NCBI GenBank assembly: GCA_905214365.1 | Contig: CAJMMH010000168.1 | Coordinates: forward strand, 1 to 6,334 | Direction: 5' to 3' | From: an uncultured bacterium | GTDB taxonomy: Bacteria; Bacillota; Clostridia; Lachnospirales; Lachnospiraceae | Length of the DNA: 6,334 nt | In this document: in pieces, positions 1-5,415 of the stretch | Layout of the letters: each line of letters opens with the position of its first letter | Numbering within the stretch: the stretch's first letter is position 1 | Made by a program: the position numbers and the translations under genes | The notes under the pieces: generated by a model | Told to the model about the DNA's origin: nothing | What the model saw: only the letters and a program-made list of their open reading frames with translations | Database searches by the model: none

Positions 1-95
1 GCCGGCTCTTCGTCTTTAGCATTTTCTTTTTTGTCGGTCAGCACTTCTCCCGCTTCTTTGGCTGCTCCGGTTTCTGCGTGCATCACTGAATCCAT
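1..95 (-). CDS. Start of an unidentified gene overlapping the 3' end of rdgB (truncated by window edge)
   Basis: Only the first 31 codons are visible, beginning MDSVMHAETGAAKEAG and then rich in K, E and D. I chose the ATG at 95-93 because a GGAGG (107-103) lies 7 nt upstream, inside the rdgB coding sequence. A second in-frame ATG at 83-81 touches the rdgB stop (TGATG) but has poorer spacing. With the first start the gene overlaps rdgB by 13 bp in another frame, which implies translational coupling. The visible part is hydrophilic, with no signal peptide, membrane segment or recognisable domain. In many Clostridia rdgB is followed by a YfcE-type metallophosphoesterase, but the expected N-terminal metal-binding pattern (DxH in a 'SDTHG'-like context) is not in these residues. 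Either such a domain starts later, beyond the edge, or this is a different gene. I am fairly sure a gene starts here; its product is unknown. Confidence 0.65.
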   Translation of the reverse strand, partial: MDSVMHAETGAAKEAGEVLTDKKENAKDEEP

Positions 96-688
96 CCCTT
101 TTCCTCCAGCAGGCGGCGCATTGCGCTCAGTGCCTTTCCGCGATGGCTGACCTGGTTTTTCTCTTCCGCGGACAGCTCAGCGGTTGTCTTTCCAAGCTCC
201 GGTACATACACAATCGGATCGTAGCCGAATCCGCCGCTTCCTGCCGGCTGTTTGGCGATCACGCCCTCAATCGTTCCTCTGGTGGTCAGCGTTGTTCCGT
301 CCGGAAGGGACGCCGCAATCACGCAGACAAAGCGGGCGCTCCGGTCCGTTCCCTCCACACCGGCCAGACGGTCAATGATCGCCTTGTTTTTGATCTCATA
401 GGAAGTATCCTCGCCCAGATAGCGCGCAGAATGAACCCCCGGCTCCTTTCCCAGCCAGTCTACCTCCAGACCGGAATCATCCGCAAGAATAATCCCATCG
501 GTAAACGGACGGATTGCGTTGACCTTAATCAGCGCGTTTGCCTCAAAGGTATCTCCATTCTCATCGATATCTGTTTTAATTCTCGCTTCCTTCAGGGAAA
601 GAATTTCACAGCCGCAGCCGTCCATAATCATGCGGATCTCCCGCATCTTTCCCTCATTTGACGTTGCAAAAATTATCTTCTTTTCCAT
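83..688 (-). CDS. rdgB: XTP/dITP pyrophosphatase (RdgB/HAM1 family)
   Basis: A 201-residue protein, the usual size for this family of cytosolic house-cleaning enzymes. They hydrolyse non-canonical purine triphosphates (XTP, dITP, ITP) to monophosphate and pyrophosphate, keeping deaminated bases out of DNA and RNA. The family motifs appear in order: TSNEGK at 9-14 (TxNxxK, phosphate binding), the acidic TFEANA at 47-52, ADDSGLEVD at 69-77 (metal/catalytic acids), GVHSARY at 84-90, GSGGFGYDPI at 150-159 (base pocket) and ELSAEEKNQVSHRGKA at 171-186. The start is the ATG at 688-686, which gives the canonical MEKKIIFATSN N-terminus and has AGAGG 10 nt upstream. The frame stays open upstream to a start codon near 796, but those extra 36 residues match nothing in the family. 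It lies 129 bp downstream of the protease gene with no clear terminator or promoter between, so it is probably the third gene of the operon read from 3895. Confidence 0.96.
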   Translation of the reverse strand: MEKKIIFATSNEGKMREIRMIMDGCGCEILSLKEARIKTDIDENGDTFEANALIKVNAIRPFTDGIILADDSGLEVDWLGKEPGVHSARYLGEDTSYEIKNKAIIDRLAGVEGTDRSARFVCVIAASLPDGTTLTTRGTIEGVIAKQPAGSGGFGYDPIVYVPELGKTTAELSAEEKNQVSHRGKALSAMRRLLEEKGWIQ

Positions 689-817
689 TGTCTCTTTACC
701 TCTGTCTTTTGCCCTGCGCCTGCTCGCCGCATAGCTCTGAACCAGTCGCAAGCGCCATATCCGCGCGTTATCTCCAGCCATATCTGCACGGTGCACAGCT
801 GCAGCGCCTTTCCGTAT

Positions 818-2524
818 TCATTCTGCGTCTGACGTATATGCCTTCAGGCACAGATTGCATTTCTGTTTATCTTCCGCCGACTGCCAGGCGGTTCCCTTCA
901 GACTGATGTAGCCTTCTCCGTCTGTCAGATCCGCGTTTACCGTTTCGTCCTCGTTGTTGTATTCAACCGCAATCGGACGATCTTCTCCCGGTGTACGGAT
1001 ATATACGATTACTGCGAACTTTTCGCCTGCCGCCAACAGCTGCGGCTCGTCCAGCCGGACCGTATAATATCCCGGATTGGAAAAGCTGCCGGACGCAACC
1101 CTGGTCTGAAATCCAAGATCCGCATCAGACTGCGCGTTATGCGTCAGGTATACTTCATACTCCGTATCGCTGCCGACCGCGTAAAATCCGACCGCATCCA
1201 GTGTCTGCGCTGAATCCGCCGTATACAGGTTGGCAAAGTACGCGCTCTCCTGTCCGTAGCCGAGCTGGCCGACCCATCCGCACAGATCGCTCTGATAGAT
1301 ATGATCGTAATTATCGGTTCCTTCAATTCCGGTATAGACGATGTTATAAATTCCAATCGATGAATCGAAATACGATACCCAGAAAAATCCACCGTCGCCG
1401 AAGTTCTTTCCCCAGCTGTTCATGCAGAGGAACGCTCCGTTTCCTTCCGGCTCGGTACGGAACGCGGTCTTTGGGTAGTTATCGTCCCATCCGACAATCA
1501 GAACATCATGGTTCATTTTTTCAGTTCCGACATAATAATATGCTGCCATTTCCGGATTGTAATGTTCGGAATCGCTGTCCGCGCTGGTCAGGGAAGAAAA
1601 CAGGGATGTCTGCACACCGCCGTACTGATAGACAGCCTCTTTGATTCCATTCAGATCCTTTTTCGGAATGATCTGGATTTCCTGCACATGGCGCTTCGCT
1701 TCCAATGTCGGATCGGTCTTCTTATCTCCGTATGGATCGTCCGCTTCCAGTACCGGGCCTTTCCACGCGAGCAGGTAGGACATTGCCATCGTATACTCGC
1801 CGCCGATCTCCTGAGAACGGCCAAAGAAATTGTTCAGACTCATATGATCGACTGAAAACTCCCAGTTTTCTTCCGGAAGCAGCGATGCCTCCAGCGCACT
1901 GATCGCTGCAAATGCCCAACAAGTACCAAGCGTCCCCTGGTTGCGTACCTCCGGCGTACGGCCAAGCGTGCGCCCGTCATAGGAAACCGGCAGACGGGAC
2001 GCAAGCGGCGAACGATCCGTCATTCGCAGCGTTTTGCTCTCTTCATCAAAGCTGCAGTCATAATCCAGACCATCAGCAATCACCTGTGCCGAAACATAAT
2101 ACGTATTTCCTTTTTTTACAAATGGATCGGTATACAGGCGTTCCTCATCGCCAAATGTAACTATTCTTTCTGACAGATCTGCTTCAATGAACCTGGTATT
2201 CCGGAAGATCTTCAGTGTCTTCTCCTCATACACGGCAGCGCTGCACTGAAACAGCGACTTCACTGCGTCCACAGGAAGCATCAGCTGACGGTTCCCGTCC
2301 ATGTAAACGGAGGTCTCTGATGGCTTTTTCGTGCTTCCGTCTACCACCAGCGTGATCCCCGTCTCATTGGCATCCCCTGCAATCAGCTGATTCCATTCCT
2401 CCGCCATCACGCCCTCAAAATACCCGTCCTGCACAGCCGGAAGCCTGGACGGGCTGTACAGGCAGATCACACCGGCTGCCAAAAGCACCAGAATACCCGT
2501 CAGATACCGATGACTGTGCTTCAC
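818..2524 (-). CDS. Exported papain-like (C1 family) cysteine protease with stalk and lectin-like domains
   Basis: A 568-residue modular surface or secreted protease. Residues 1-7 are positively charged and 8-23 hydrophobic, forming a signal peptide or anchor; there is no lipobox. Residues about 55-170 resemble the copper amine oxidase N-terminal-like stalk module (paired 'LMLPVDAVKSLF' and 'TYYVSAQVIADGL' units). The C1 peptidase spans about 176-400, with oxyanion Q196 and nucleophile C202 in RNQGTLGTCWAFAA, H339 in MNHDVLIVGW, and N369 in CMNSWGKNFGDGGFFWVSY, so the catalytic set is intact. Residues about 408-563 match the lectin-like domain that follows C1 peptidases in clostridia (IYQSDLCGW, AYFANLYTA, AVGFYA, GYYTVRLDEP, CLKAYT). 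No long inhibitory propeptide separates the stalk from the active site. Translation begins at GTG (2524-2522), which overlaps the methyltransferase stop as GTGA; AGGAAG (2538-2533) lies 8 nt upstream. Family and activity are well supported; the substrate is unknown. Confidence 0.93.
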   Translation of the reverse strand: MKHSHRYLTGILVLLAAGVICLYSPSRLPAVQDGYFEGVMAEEWNQLIAGDANETGITLVVDGSTKKPSETSVYMDGNRQLMLPVDAVKSLFQCSAAVYEEKTLKIFRNTRFIEADLSERIVTFGDEERLYTDPFVKKGNTYYVSAQVIADGLDYDCSFDEESKTLRMTDRSPLASRLPVSYDGRTLGRTPEVRNQGTLGTCWAFAAISALEASLLPEENWEFSVDHMSLNNFFGRSQEIGGEYTMAMSYLLAWKGPVLEADDPYGDKKTDPTLEAKRHVQEIQIIPKKDLNGIKEAVYQYGGVQTSLFSSLTSADSDSEHYNPEMAAYYYVGTEKMNHDVLIVGWDDNYPKTAFRTEPEGNGAFLCMNSWGKNFGDGGFFWVSYFDSSIGIYNIVYTGIEGTDNYDHIYQSDLCGWVGQLGYGQESAYFANLYTADSAQTLDAVGFYAVGSDTEYEVYLTHNAQSDADLGFQTRVASGSFSNPGYYTVRLDEPQLLAAGEKFAVIVYIRTPGEDRPIAVEYNNEDETVNADLTDGEGYISLKGTAWQSAEDKQKCNLCLKAYTSDAE

Positions 2525-2538
2525 GGATTTGTCTTCCT
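2521..2538 (-). promoter_or_regulatory. Coupled stop/start (GTGA) and Shine-Dalgarno of the protease gene
   Basis: The methyltransferase ends ..CCG TGA and the protease starts at the GTG overlapping that stop, a 4-base overlap. AGGAAG at 2538-2533 lies 8 nt before the GTG, inside the methyltransferase coding sequence. A weak start codon within an overlap favours translation by ribosomes finishing the upstream gene. Confidence 0.8.
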
Positions 2539-3714
2539 GTCTGTCCGCTCAATGCGCTCTGCGGCGCTGCGGTCATTCTTAGGCGGACGCGGTCCAAGAT
2601 ACTGATAATAATAGGTCTTGATCATACCATTGTAAATCTTGCGGTTGCGGTCTGCCTGACGGCCAAGATCCTTCTGCGCGTCTTCATAGGAGGTAATGAC
2701 ATACATAGACCACGTATCCAGCGCCGCGAAGCGCTTTCCAAGTGTCCGATAAATGGCAGGAAGCGCCTCCTTTTCCTCCAGACGCTCGCCATACGGCGGA
2801 TTGGTCACGATGAACCCGTACTTTCCCGGGTGGGACAGCTGGCTGACCGGTCTCTGCTGCAGATGAATCAGTCCGGAAACACCGGCGCGCTCCGCGTTCT
2901 CTCTTGCCATGCGGACTGCGGACGCGTCAATATCATATCCCTGGATATCTGTCTTAATATTCAGGTCAACCAGATCATTTGCCTCGTCCATCGTATCGTA
3001 CCACAGCTTGCGCGGGATCAGATTCTTCCACGCTTCCGACAGGAAGCTGCGGTTCATGCCCGGAGCCATGTTAGCAGCCATCATCGCTGCTTCAATCGCG
3101 AACGTGCCGCTTCCGCAGAACGGATCAACCAGAATGCGGTCGCCCTTCCACGGCGTCAGCAGCAACAGCGCGCTTGCAAGCGTTTCACTGATCGGCGCCT
3201 TGGTCGTGCTCTGGCGATAACCTCTCTTATGAAGGCTGTCACCTGTTGTATCAATACCAATCGTAAACTCATCCTTCATTGCGAATACACGAAGAGGATA
3301 CGCTGCTCCGGTCTCCGGAATAATCTCCGTCTTATAGGTGCTCTTTAGCTTTTCCACAATCGCCTTCTTCATAATCGACTGAATATCCGAGGTTGAAAAC
3401 AGCTTGCTCTTTACGCTTGAAGCCTTAGTAACCCAGCACTTTCCATCCTCCGGGATCAATGCGCCCCAGTCAAGCGCGCGCGTCTTTTCAAACAGCTCAT
3501 CAAACGTATACGCCGTAAAGCTTCCGACCTTTAACAGAATACGCTCTGCTGACCGTAAGAATACATTCGCGCGGCAGATTGCCTCCATGTCACCGATAAA
3601 GGTAACTCTTCCGTCCTCTACCTTGCTGATATCGTATCCAAGATCATCAATTTCTCTCTTCAAAACCGCCTCAAGACCAAAATGGCAGGGCGCAATCAAT
3701 TCATATGTCTTCAT
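2521..3714 (-). CDS. rlmL: THUMP-domain 23S rRNA guanine-N2 methyltransferase (RlmL/YpsC family)
   Basis: A 397-residue cytosolic SAM-dependent methyltransferase. By family it is predicted to form N2-methylguanosine in 23S rRNA (position 2445 in E. coli numbering). It has the short single-methyltransferase form of Bacillus YpsC, not the fused E. coli RlmKL. The N-terminus MKTYELIAPCHFGLEAVLKRE is the ferredoxin-like part typical of the family, and a THUMP RNA-binding domain covers about 45-155. The Rossmann methyltransferase follows: motif I DPFCGSGTFAIEAA at 197-210, the acidic motif II region GYDIDASAV at 259-267, and catalytic motif IV NPPYGERL at 305-312. The end, MIKTYYYQYLGPRPPK, is also family-like, followed by a short charged tail. 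I chose the ATG at 3714-3712 because it gives the standard N-terminus and has GAGG 5 nt upstream. In-frame starts further up (ATG 3789, GTG 3816) lack a usable ribosome site. It is the first gene of the operon. The exact target base is inferred from the family. Confidence 0.93.
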   Translation of the reverse strand: MKTYELIAPCHFGLEAVLKREIDDLGYDISKVEDGRVTFIGDMEAICRANVFLRSAERILLKVGSFTAYTFDELFEKTRALDWGALIPEDGKCWVTKASSVKSKLFSTSDIQSIMKKAIVEKLKSTYKTEIIPETGAAYPLRVFAMKDEFTIGIDTTGDSLHKRGYRQSTTKAPISETLASALLLLTPWKGDRILVDPFCGSGTFAIEAAMMAANMAPGMNRSFLSEAWKNLIPRKLWYDTMDEANDLVDLNIKTDIQGYDIDASAVRMARENAERAGVSGLIHLQQRPVSQLSHPGKYGFIVTNPPYGERLEEKEALPAIYRTLGKRFAALDTWSMYVITSYEDAQKDLGRQADRNRKIYNGMIKTYYYQYLGPRPPKNDRSAAERIERTDRKTNP

Positions 3715-3729
3715 TTTTTCCTCATTCCC

Positions 3730-3769
3730 GCTTTCCGGAAACGCTGAACCCGCGGCCGGTTCCGGAAGC
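3730..3769 (-). other. Leader hairpin next to the methyltransferase ribosome binding site
   Basis: On the plus strand GCTTTCCGGAA (3730-3740) pairs with TTCCGGAAGC (3760-3769). This is ten base pairs with one bulged T around a 19-base G+C-rich loop. In the mRNA the hairpin lies in the 5' leader, ending about 6 nt before the GAGG of the methyltransferase gene. It has no U-run after it, so it is not a terminator. Each arm also contains the self-complementary TTCCGGAA. The structure is seen; any role in translation or RNA stability is inference. Confidence 0.45.
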
Positions 3770-3866
3770 TTATGATATCGTATTTCCATCGCTGTTTTCA
3801 GGGCAGCCAGTCTCACCCTCAGTTCGTTCCCGGACTGCTTTTCCGCTGGCTGCCTGCCGTAATTAC

Positions 3867-3895
3867 ATCATATTTGTTTCATAGGGAAAAGTCAA
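3867..3895 (-). promoter_or_regulatory. Sigma-A-type promoter of the methyltransferase-protease-rdgB operon
   Basis: Read on the minus strand, TTGACT (3895-3890) is followed after exactly 17 bases by TATGAT (3872-3867). Each hexamer is one base from consensus and the spacer is optimal. Transcription should start near 3860, giving a leader of about 145 nt before the ATG at 3714. The promoter lies in the gap after the rhodanese gene and faces the operon. Confidence 0.85.
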
Positions 3896-3951
3896 GAAAA
3901 AGCGGCGGTTACATCGTTGCTGTTTGAGCGTAGCGTGAACACGTTACATCT

Positions 3952-4245
3952 TCATCGCGCCAATTCCCCCTGATACGCCTTTATCCCTCCCGCAACGGAC
4001 AGCGTCCGGAATCCGGCAAGGGAAAGCCTTCTTCCGACAGCCGCGCTGGTTCCTCCGCGTTCACAGTAAAGCACCAGTATCCGGTTCTTCGGAAGCCATG
4101 CGATGGCACGTTCGATCTGAAGCACCGGGATGCTGACTGCGCCGCGGATATGTCCTTTCCGGTACTCCGCAGCCGGACGCAGATCAATCAAAAGCGCTCC
4201 ATATTCCAGGTACGTATCCACCAGACCAGCAGAAATCAGTTTCAT
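3952..4245 (-). CDS. Single-domain rhodanese-like sulfurtransferase
   Basis: A 97-residue stand-alone rhodanese fold, about the size of GlpE/PspE-type proteins. Such proteins carry sulfur on an active-site cysteine as a persulfide, with thiosulfate or protein persulfides as donors. The N-terminal rhodanese signature is LLIDLRPAAEYRKGHIRGAVSIP at 18-40 in two halves (D21/R23 and GHI 31-33). The active-site loop is CERGGTSA at 61-68 with C61 as the predicted persulfide carrier, and the C-terminal GGIKAYQ is also typical. No signal peptide is present, so it is cytosolic. The start at ATG 4245-4243 has GGAGG 6 nt upstream; a longer frame back to 4308 lacks family support. It lies between the terminator at 4359-4396 and the promoter at 3867-3895, so it is probably transcribed on its own. 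No clear terminator follows, so some readthrough into the operon is possible. The donor and acceptor are unknown. Confidence 0.9.
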   Translation of the reverse strand: MKLISAGLVDTYLEYGALLIDLRPAAEYRKGHIRGAVSIPVLQIERAIAWLPKNRILVLYCERGGTSAAVGRRLSLAGFRTLSVAGGIKAYQGELAR

Positions 4246-4251
4246 ATCGCC

Positions 4252-4256
4252 CCTCC
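4252..4256 (-). promoter_or_regulatory. Shine-Dalgarno of the rhodanese gene
   Basis: GGAGG on the minus strand, 6 nt before the ATG at 4245. It fixes the start at codon 22 of the longer open frame and excludes the upstream in-frame start at 4308. Confidence 0.8.
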
Positions 4257-4358
4257 AATTGCCCTGTGTCCTCAGAATCCCCGGCGAAATGCGAGTAAGA
4301 CAATACACTAACCGCTATCAGAAATTCCGAGAATACACTTCTTACCATCAGGATATGC

Positions 4359-4396
4359 AAAAAGCAGAGCCTGCGGGACGTTCCTGCAGACTCTGC
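4359..4396 (-). terminator. Rho-independent terminator of the small hydrophilic gene
   Basis: The arms at 4364-4378 and 4382-4396 form a long hairpin: GCAGAG/CTCTGC, one C-A mismatch, CTGC/GCAG, a G-U pair and GGA/TCC closing a 3-base loop. On the minus strand it is followed directly by TTTTT (4363-4359) and GCATAT. It starts 27 bases after the stop codon at 4423. There is no T-run on the plus-strand side, so it works in the minus direction only. Confidence 0.88.
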
Positions 4397-4422
4397 TCCT
4401 GTGTTATTTATCTTATACTGTT

Positions 4423-4665
4423 TCAGCGATTCTCTGTCCGGTCATAAGCACTGCTCTTGCAGCTGCGTCCGGAAGAGTTTTCTGCTCCGCGTCTGCTGTA
4501 CGCAGAAGTGGTTTCTTCCTCGTCTTCCTTTGCGCGGTTCCGCGCCTGGCTTTCCGTCCGGCTTTCAACCCGGTTCTTCATCCGGCTCTGCGCGTTCTGC
4601 TGCGCGCGGTTCTTCTGCTTTTCCTCTTCTGACTCATTCTGTTCAAACAGTTCTCTTCCTGTCAT
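4423..4665 (-). CDS. Small, highly charged, probably disordered protein of unknown function
   Basis: An 80-residue protein I do not recognise. By count it has 14 Glu, 12 Arg, 11 Ser, 7 Asn, 7 Ala, 6 Gln and 5 Lys, and only one each of Leu, Val, Phe and Cys. Ile, Trp, His and Pro are absent, so a hydrophobic core or membrane segment is excluded. It starts MTGRELFEQNESEEEKQ, the only part with apolar residues. Three loosely repeated basic units follow (KNRA at 18-21, KNRV at 30-33, RNRA at 42-45), then an acidic KEDEEE stretch and a Ser/Arg-rich tail. The evidence that it is real is AGGAGG (4676-4671) 5 nt before the ATG, plus a dedicated terminator at 4359-4396. A plus-strand frame covers the same bases but has no comparable ribosome site. 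It could be a nucleic-acid or ribosome-associated small protein, or a sporulation-linked one, but nothing in the sequence decides this. Confidence 0.72.
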   Translation of the reverse strand: MTGRELFEQNESEEEKQKNRAQQNAQSRMKNRVESRTESQARNRAKEDEEETTSAYSRRGAENSSGRSCKSSAYDRTENR

Positions 4666-4670
4666 AATTA

Positions 4671-4693
4671 CCTCCTGACGCCGCTTCTGCGGC
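4671..4693 (-). promoter_or_regulatory. Consensus Shine-Dalgarno preceded by a tight hairpin
   Basis: AGGAGG (4676-4671) sits 5 nt before the ATG of the small hydrophilic gene, close to an ideal ribosome site. Directly upstream, GCCGC-AGAA-GCGGC (minus strand, 4693-4680) forms a 5-bp stem with a 4-base loop, ending 3 nt before the AGGAGG. The stem leaves the site exposed and could protect the transcript's 5' region; that role is inferred. Confidence 0.6.
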
Positions 4694-4822
4694 TTCCTGT
4701 ATTTGAACCGGACTCATCATTTCCGGTCCGAGTTTAGTATGACCGGCTTTCTCCGAAATATACGCAGGGTTCTGTTCCAGAGCGTGTTTGAAAAATGCTT
4801 TTTATCCCGCGCTGCAGAAATA

Positions 4823-4879
4823 CCGGCAGCAAAAAGCCGCTTTTACAGCAAATTTCTTTGCCGGCACAGCAAAAAACGG
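4823..4879. repeat. Imperfect direct repeat before the terminator
   Basis: CCGGCAGCAAAAAGCCGC (4823-4840) recurs at 4861-4880 as CCGGCACAGCAAAAAACGGC. The second copy has a two-base insertion and two mismatches and runs into the terminator arm. A further CAGCAAA lies between them. It is non-coding and may be a decayed duplication of terminator-flanking sequence. Confidence 0.35.
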
Positions 4880-4903
4880 CACAGCCTGAACTGTACCGTT
4901 TTT
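4871..4903 (-). terminator. Rho-independent terminator after the HAAS/DUF1700-type gene (works both ways)
   Basis: AAAAACGG (4872-4879) pairs with CCGTTTTT (4896-4903). After one C-A mismatch, ACAG pairs with CTGT around a 6-base loop. In the minus direction the stem begins 8 bases past the TAA at 4912 and ends in a run of six T (complement of 4871-4876). The A/T-flanked symmetry means it could also stop plus-strand transcripts, though no plus-strand gene is visible. Confidence 0.88.
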
Positions 4904-4911
4904 CTCCGCTT

Positions 4912-5364
4912 TTATTTTTTATTAATCACATACTGCCAGATCGCGACTGCCGCAATGACAATGACCGCCGGCCAGAAGAGGATCCGCACAACGGCGAATA
5001 GAATCGACAATACCAGGTACAGCACAATCAGCACAACAGCAATTGCCGCTGCCTTTTTATACCACGGCCCGTCCTTGATTTCCTCGATGGAAAAATGAAA
5101 TTCCTTTTCTTCCTTCCGCGGCTCTGATCCGCTGCCTGCGTATCCGCCGGTGGTATGTCCGCTCGCCTCTTCGGCGCTGATAATCGTCTTTGCAATCATC
5201 TGCGGGCTGCCGAGCATGCCGAATACCTCTTCTGAACTTTTTCCGGAGGCCAGCTGCTCCCGGATATACTCCCGGTAATAATTGACGTTATACTCCGCGA
5301 CCTGCGGGCTTACCTGTCCGCGCAGCGCCTGTTCCAGTTCCTGAATAAACTCCTGCTGTGTCAT
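4912..5364 (-). CDS. HAAS/DUF1700-type small membrane protein
   Basis: A 150-residue protein. Residues 1-65 form a helical cytosolic domain of the HAAS/DUF1700 type: MTQQEFIQELEQAL, then YNVNYYREYIREQL, then SSEEVFGMLGSPQMIAKTI, whose 'LGSP..IA' helix end is characteristic. A Gly/Ser-rich and then charged linker (68-103) leads to two adjacent hydrophobic segments at about 104-127 and 129-146, ending in NKK. In the family this domain often accompanies PadR-like regulators or membrane sensors, but no PadR gene is visible. The ATG at 5364-5362 has GGAGG 5 nt upstream. A GTG at 5376 in the same frame is rejected because it would lie within that ribosome site's sequence. It is 51 bp behind the polytopic membrane protein gene and probably cotranscribed with it; a strong terminator follows. 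The fold and topology are well supported, the function is not known. Confidence 0.82.
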   Translation of the reverse strand: MTQQEFIQELEQALRGQVSPQVAEYNVNYYREYIREQLASGKSSEEVFGMLGSPQMIAKTIISAEEASGHTTGGYAGSGSEPRKEEKEFHFSIEEIKDGPWYKKAAAIAVVLIVLYLVLSILFAVVRILFWPAVIVIAAVAIWQYVINKK

Positions 5365-5380
5365 GCTTTCCTCCACTTCC

Positions 5381-5411
5381 GCAGCCGGATCTGCATTTCT
5401 TCTCCGGCTGC
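5381..5411 (-). other. Intercistronic perfect inverted repeat
   Basis: GCAGCCGGA (5381-5389) and TCCGGCTGC (5403-5411) form a perfect 9-bp stem with a 13-base loop. It fills most of the 51-bp gap between the stop at 5416 and the Shine-Dalgarno at 5374-5370 of the next gene. There is no T-run on either side, so it is unlikely to be a complete terminator. An mRNA-processing or stability element is a reasonable inference, as is weak attenuation between the two genes. Confidence 0.6.
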
Positions 5412-5415
5412 TGAC

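Noticed and set aside
689..796. In-frame N-terminal extension of rdgB (36 residues, starting MHRADMAGDN).
   Set aside because: RdgB proteins begin at the position of MEKKIIFATSN. The extension has no family similarity and its start lacks a good ribosome site, while AGAGG precedes the ATG at 688.
689..817. Possible terminator or promoter between the protease and rdgB (GCTGCAGC and TGCACCGTGCA palindromes).
   Set aside because: No T-run follows the palindromes and no -35/-10 pair with acceptable spacing was found, so rdgB is treated as part of the operon.
991..1644. Long plus-strand frame (217 codons) inside the protease gene.
   Set aside because: It is antisense to the conserved C1 peptidase and lectin-like domains. 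Its product is Arg/Pro/Ser-rich low complexity with no motif, a typical shadow.
3715..3816. In-frame extension of the methyltransferase back to GTG 3816 or ATG 3789.
   Set aside because: The family N-terminus starts at MKTYELIAPC with GAGG 5 nt upstream. The GTG has GAGG directly abutting it and the upstream ATG has no site. The region also carries the leader hairpin.
4330..4360. Possible promoter of the rhodanese gene: TTGCAT and TATTCT on the minus strand.
   Set aside because: The spacer is 19 bases, both hexamers are imperfect, and the -35 overlaps the T-run of the preceding terminator. A promoter must exist in this gap but I cannot place it with confidence.
4457..4678. Plus-strand frame rich in Ser, Phe, Arg and Cys over the small hydrophilic gene.
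   Set aside because: It is the complement of a low-complexity minus-strand gene. No Shine-Dalgarno fits its start, whereas the minus frame has AGGAGG and a terminator.
4707..4732. Short inverted repeat ACCGGA...TCCGGT upstream of the small hydrophilic gene.
   Set aside because: Only 6 bp with no T-run and no palindromic operator symmetry to a known regulator; such arms are common in this CCGG-rich sequence.
4703..5098. Plus-strand frame (131 codons) across the gap and the HAAS/DUF1700-type gene.
   Set aside because: It crosses a bidirectional terminator and runs antisense to a gene with clear domain and membrane features; no family resemblance.
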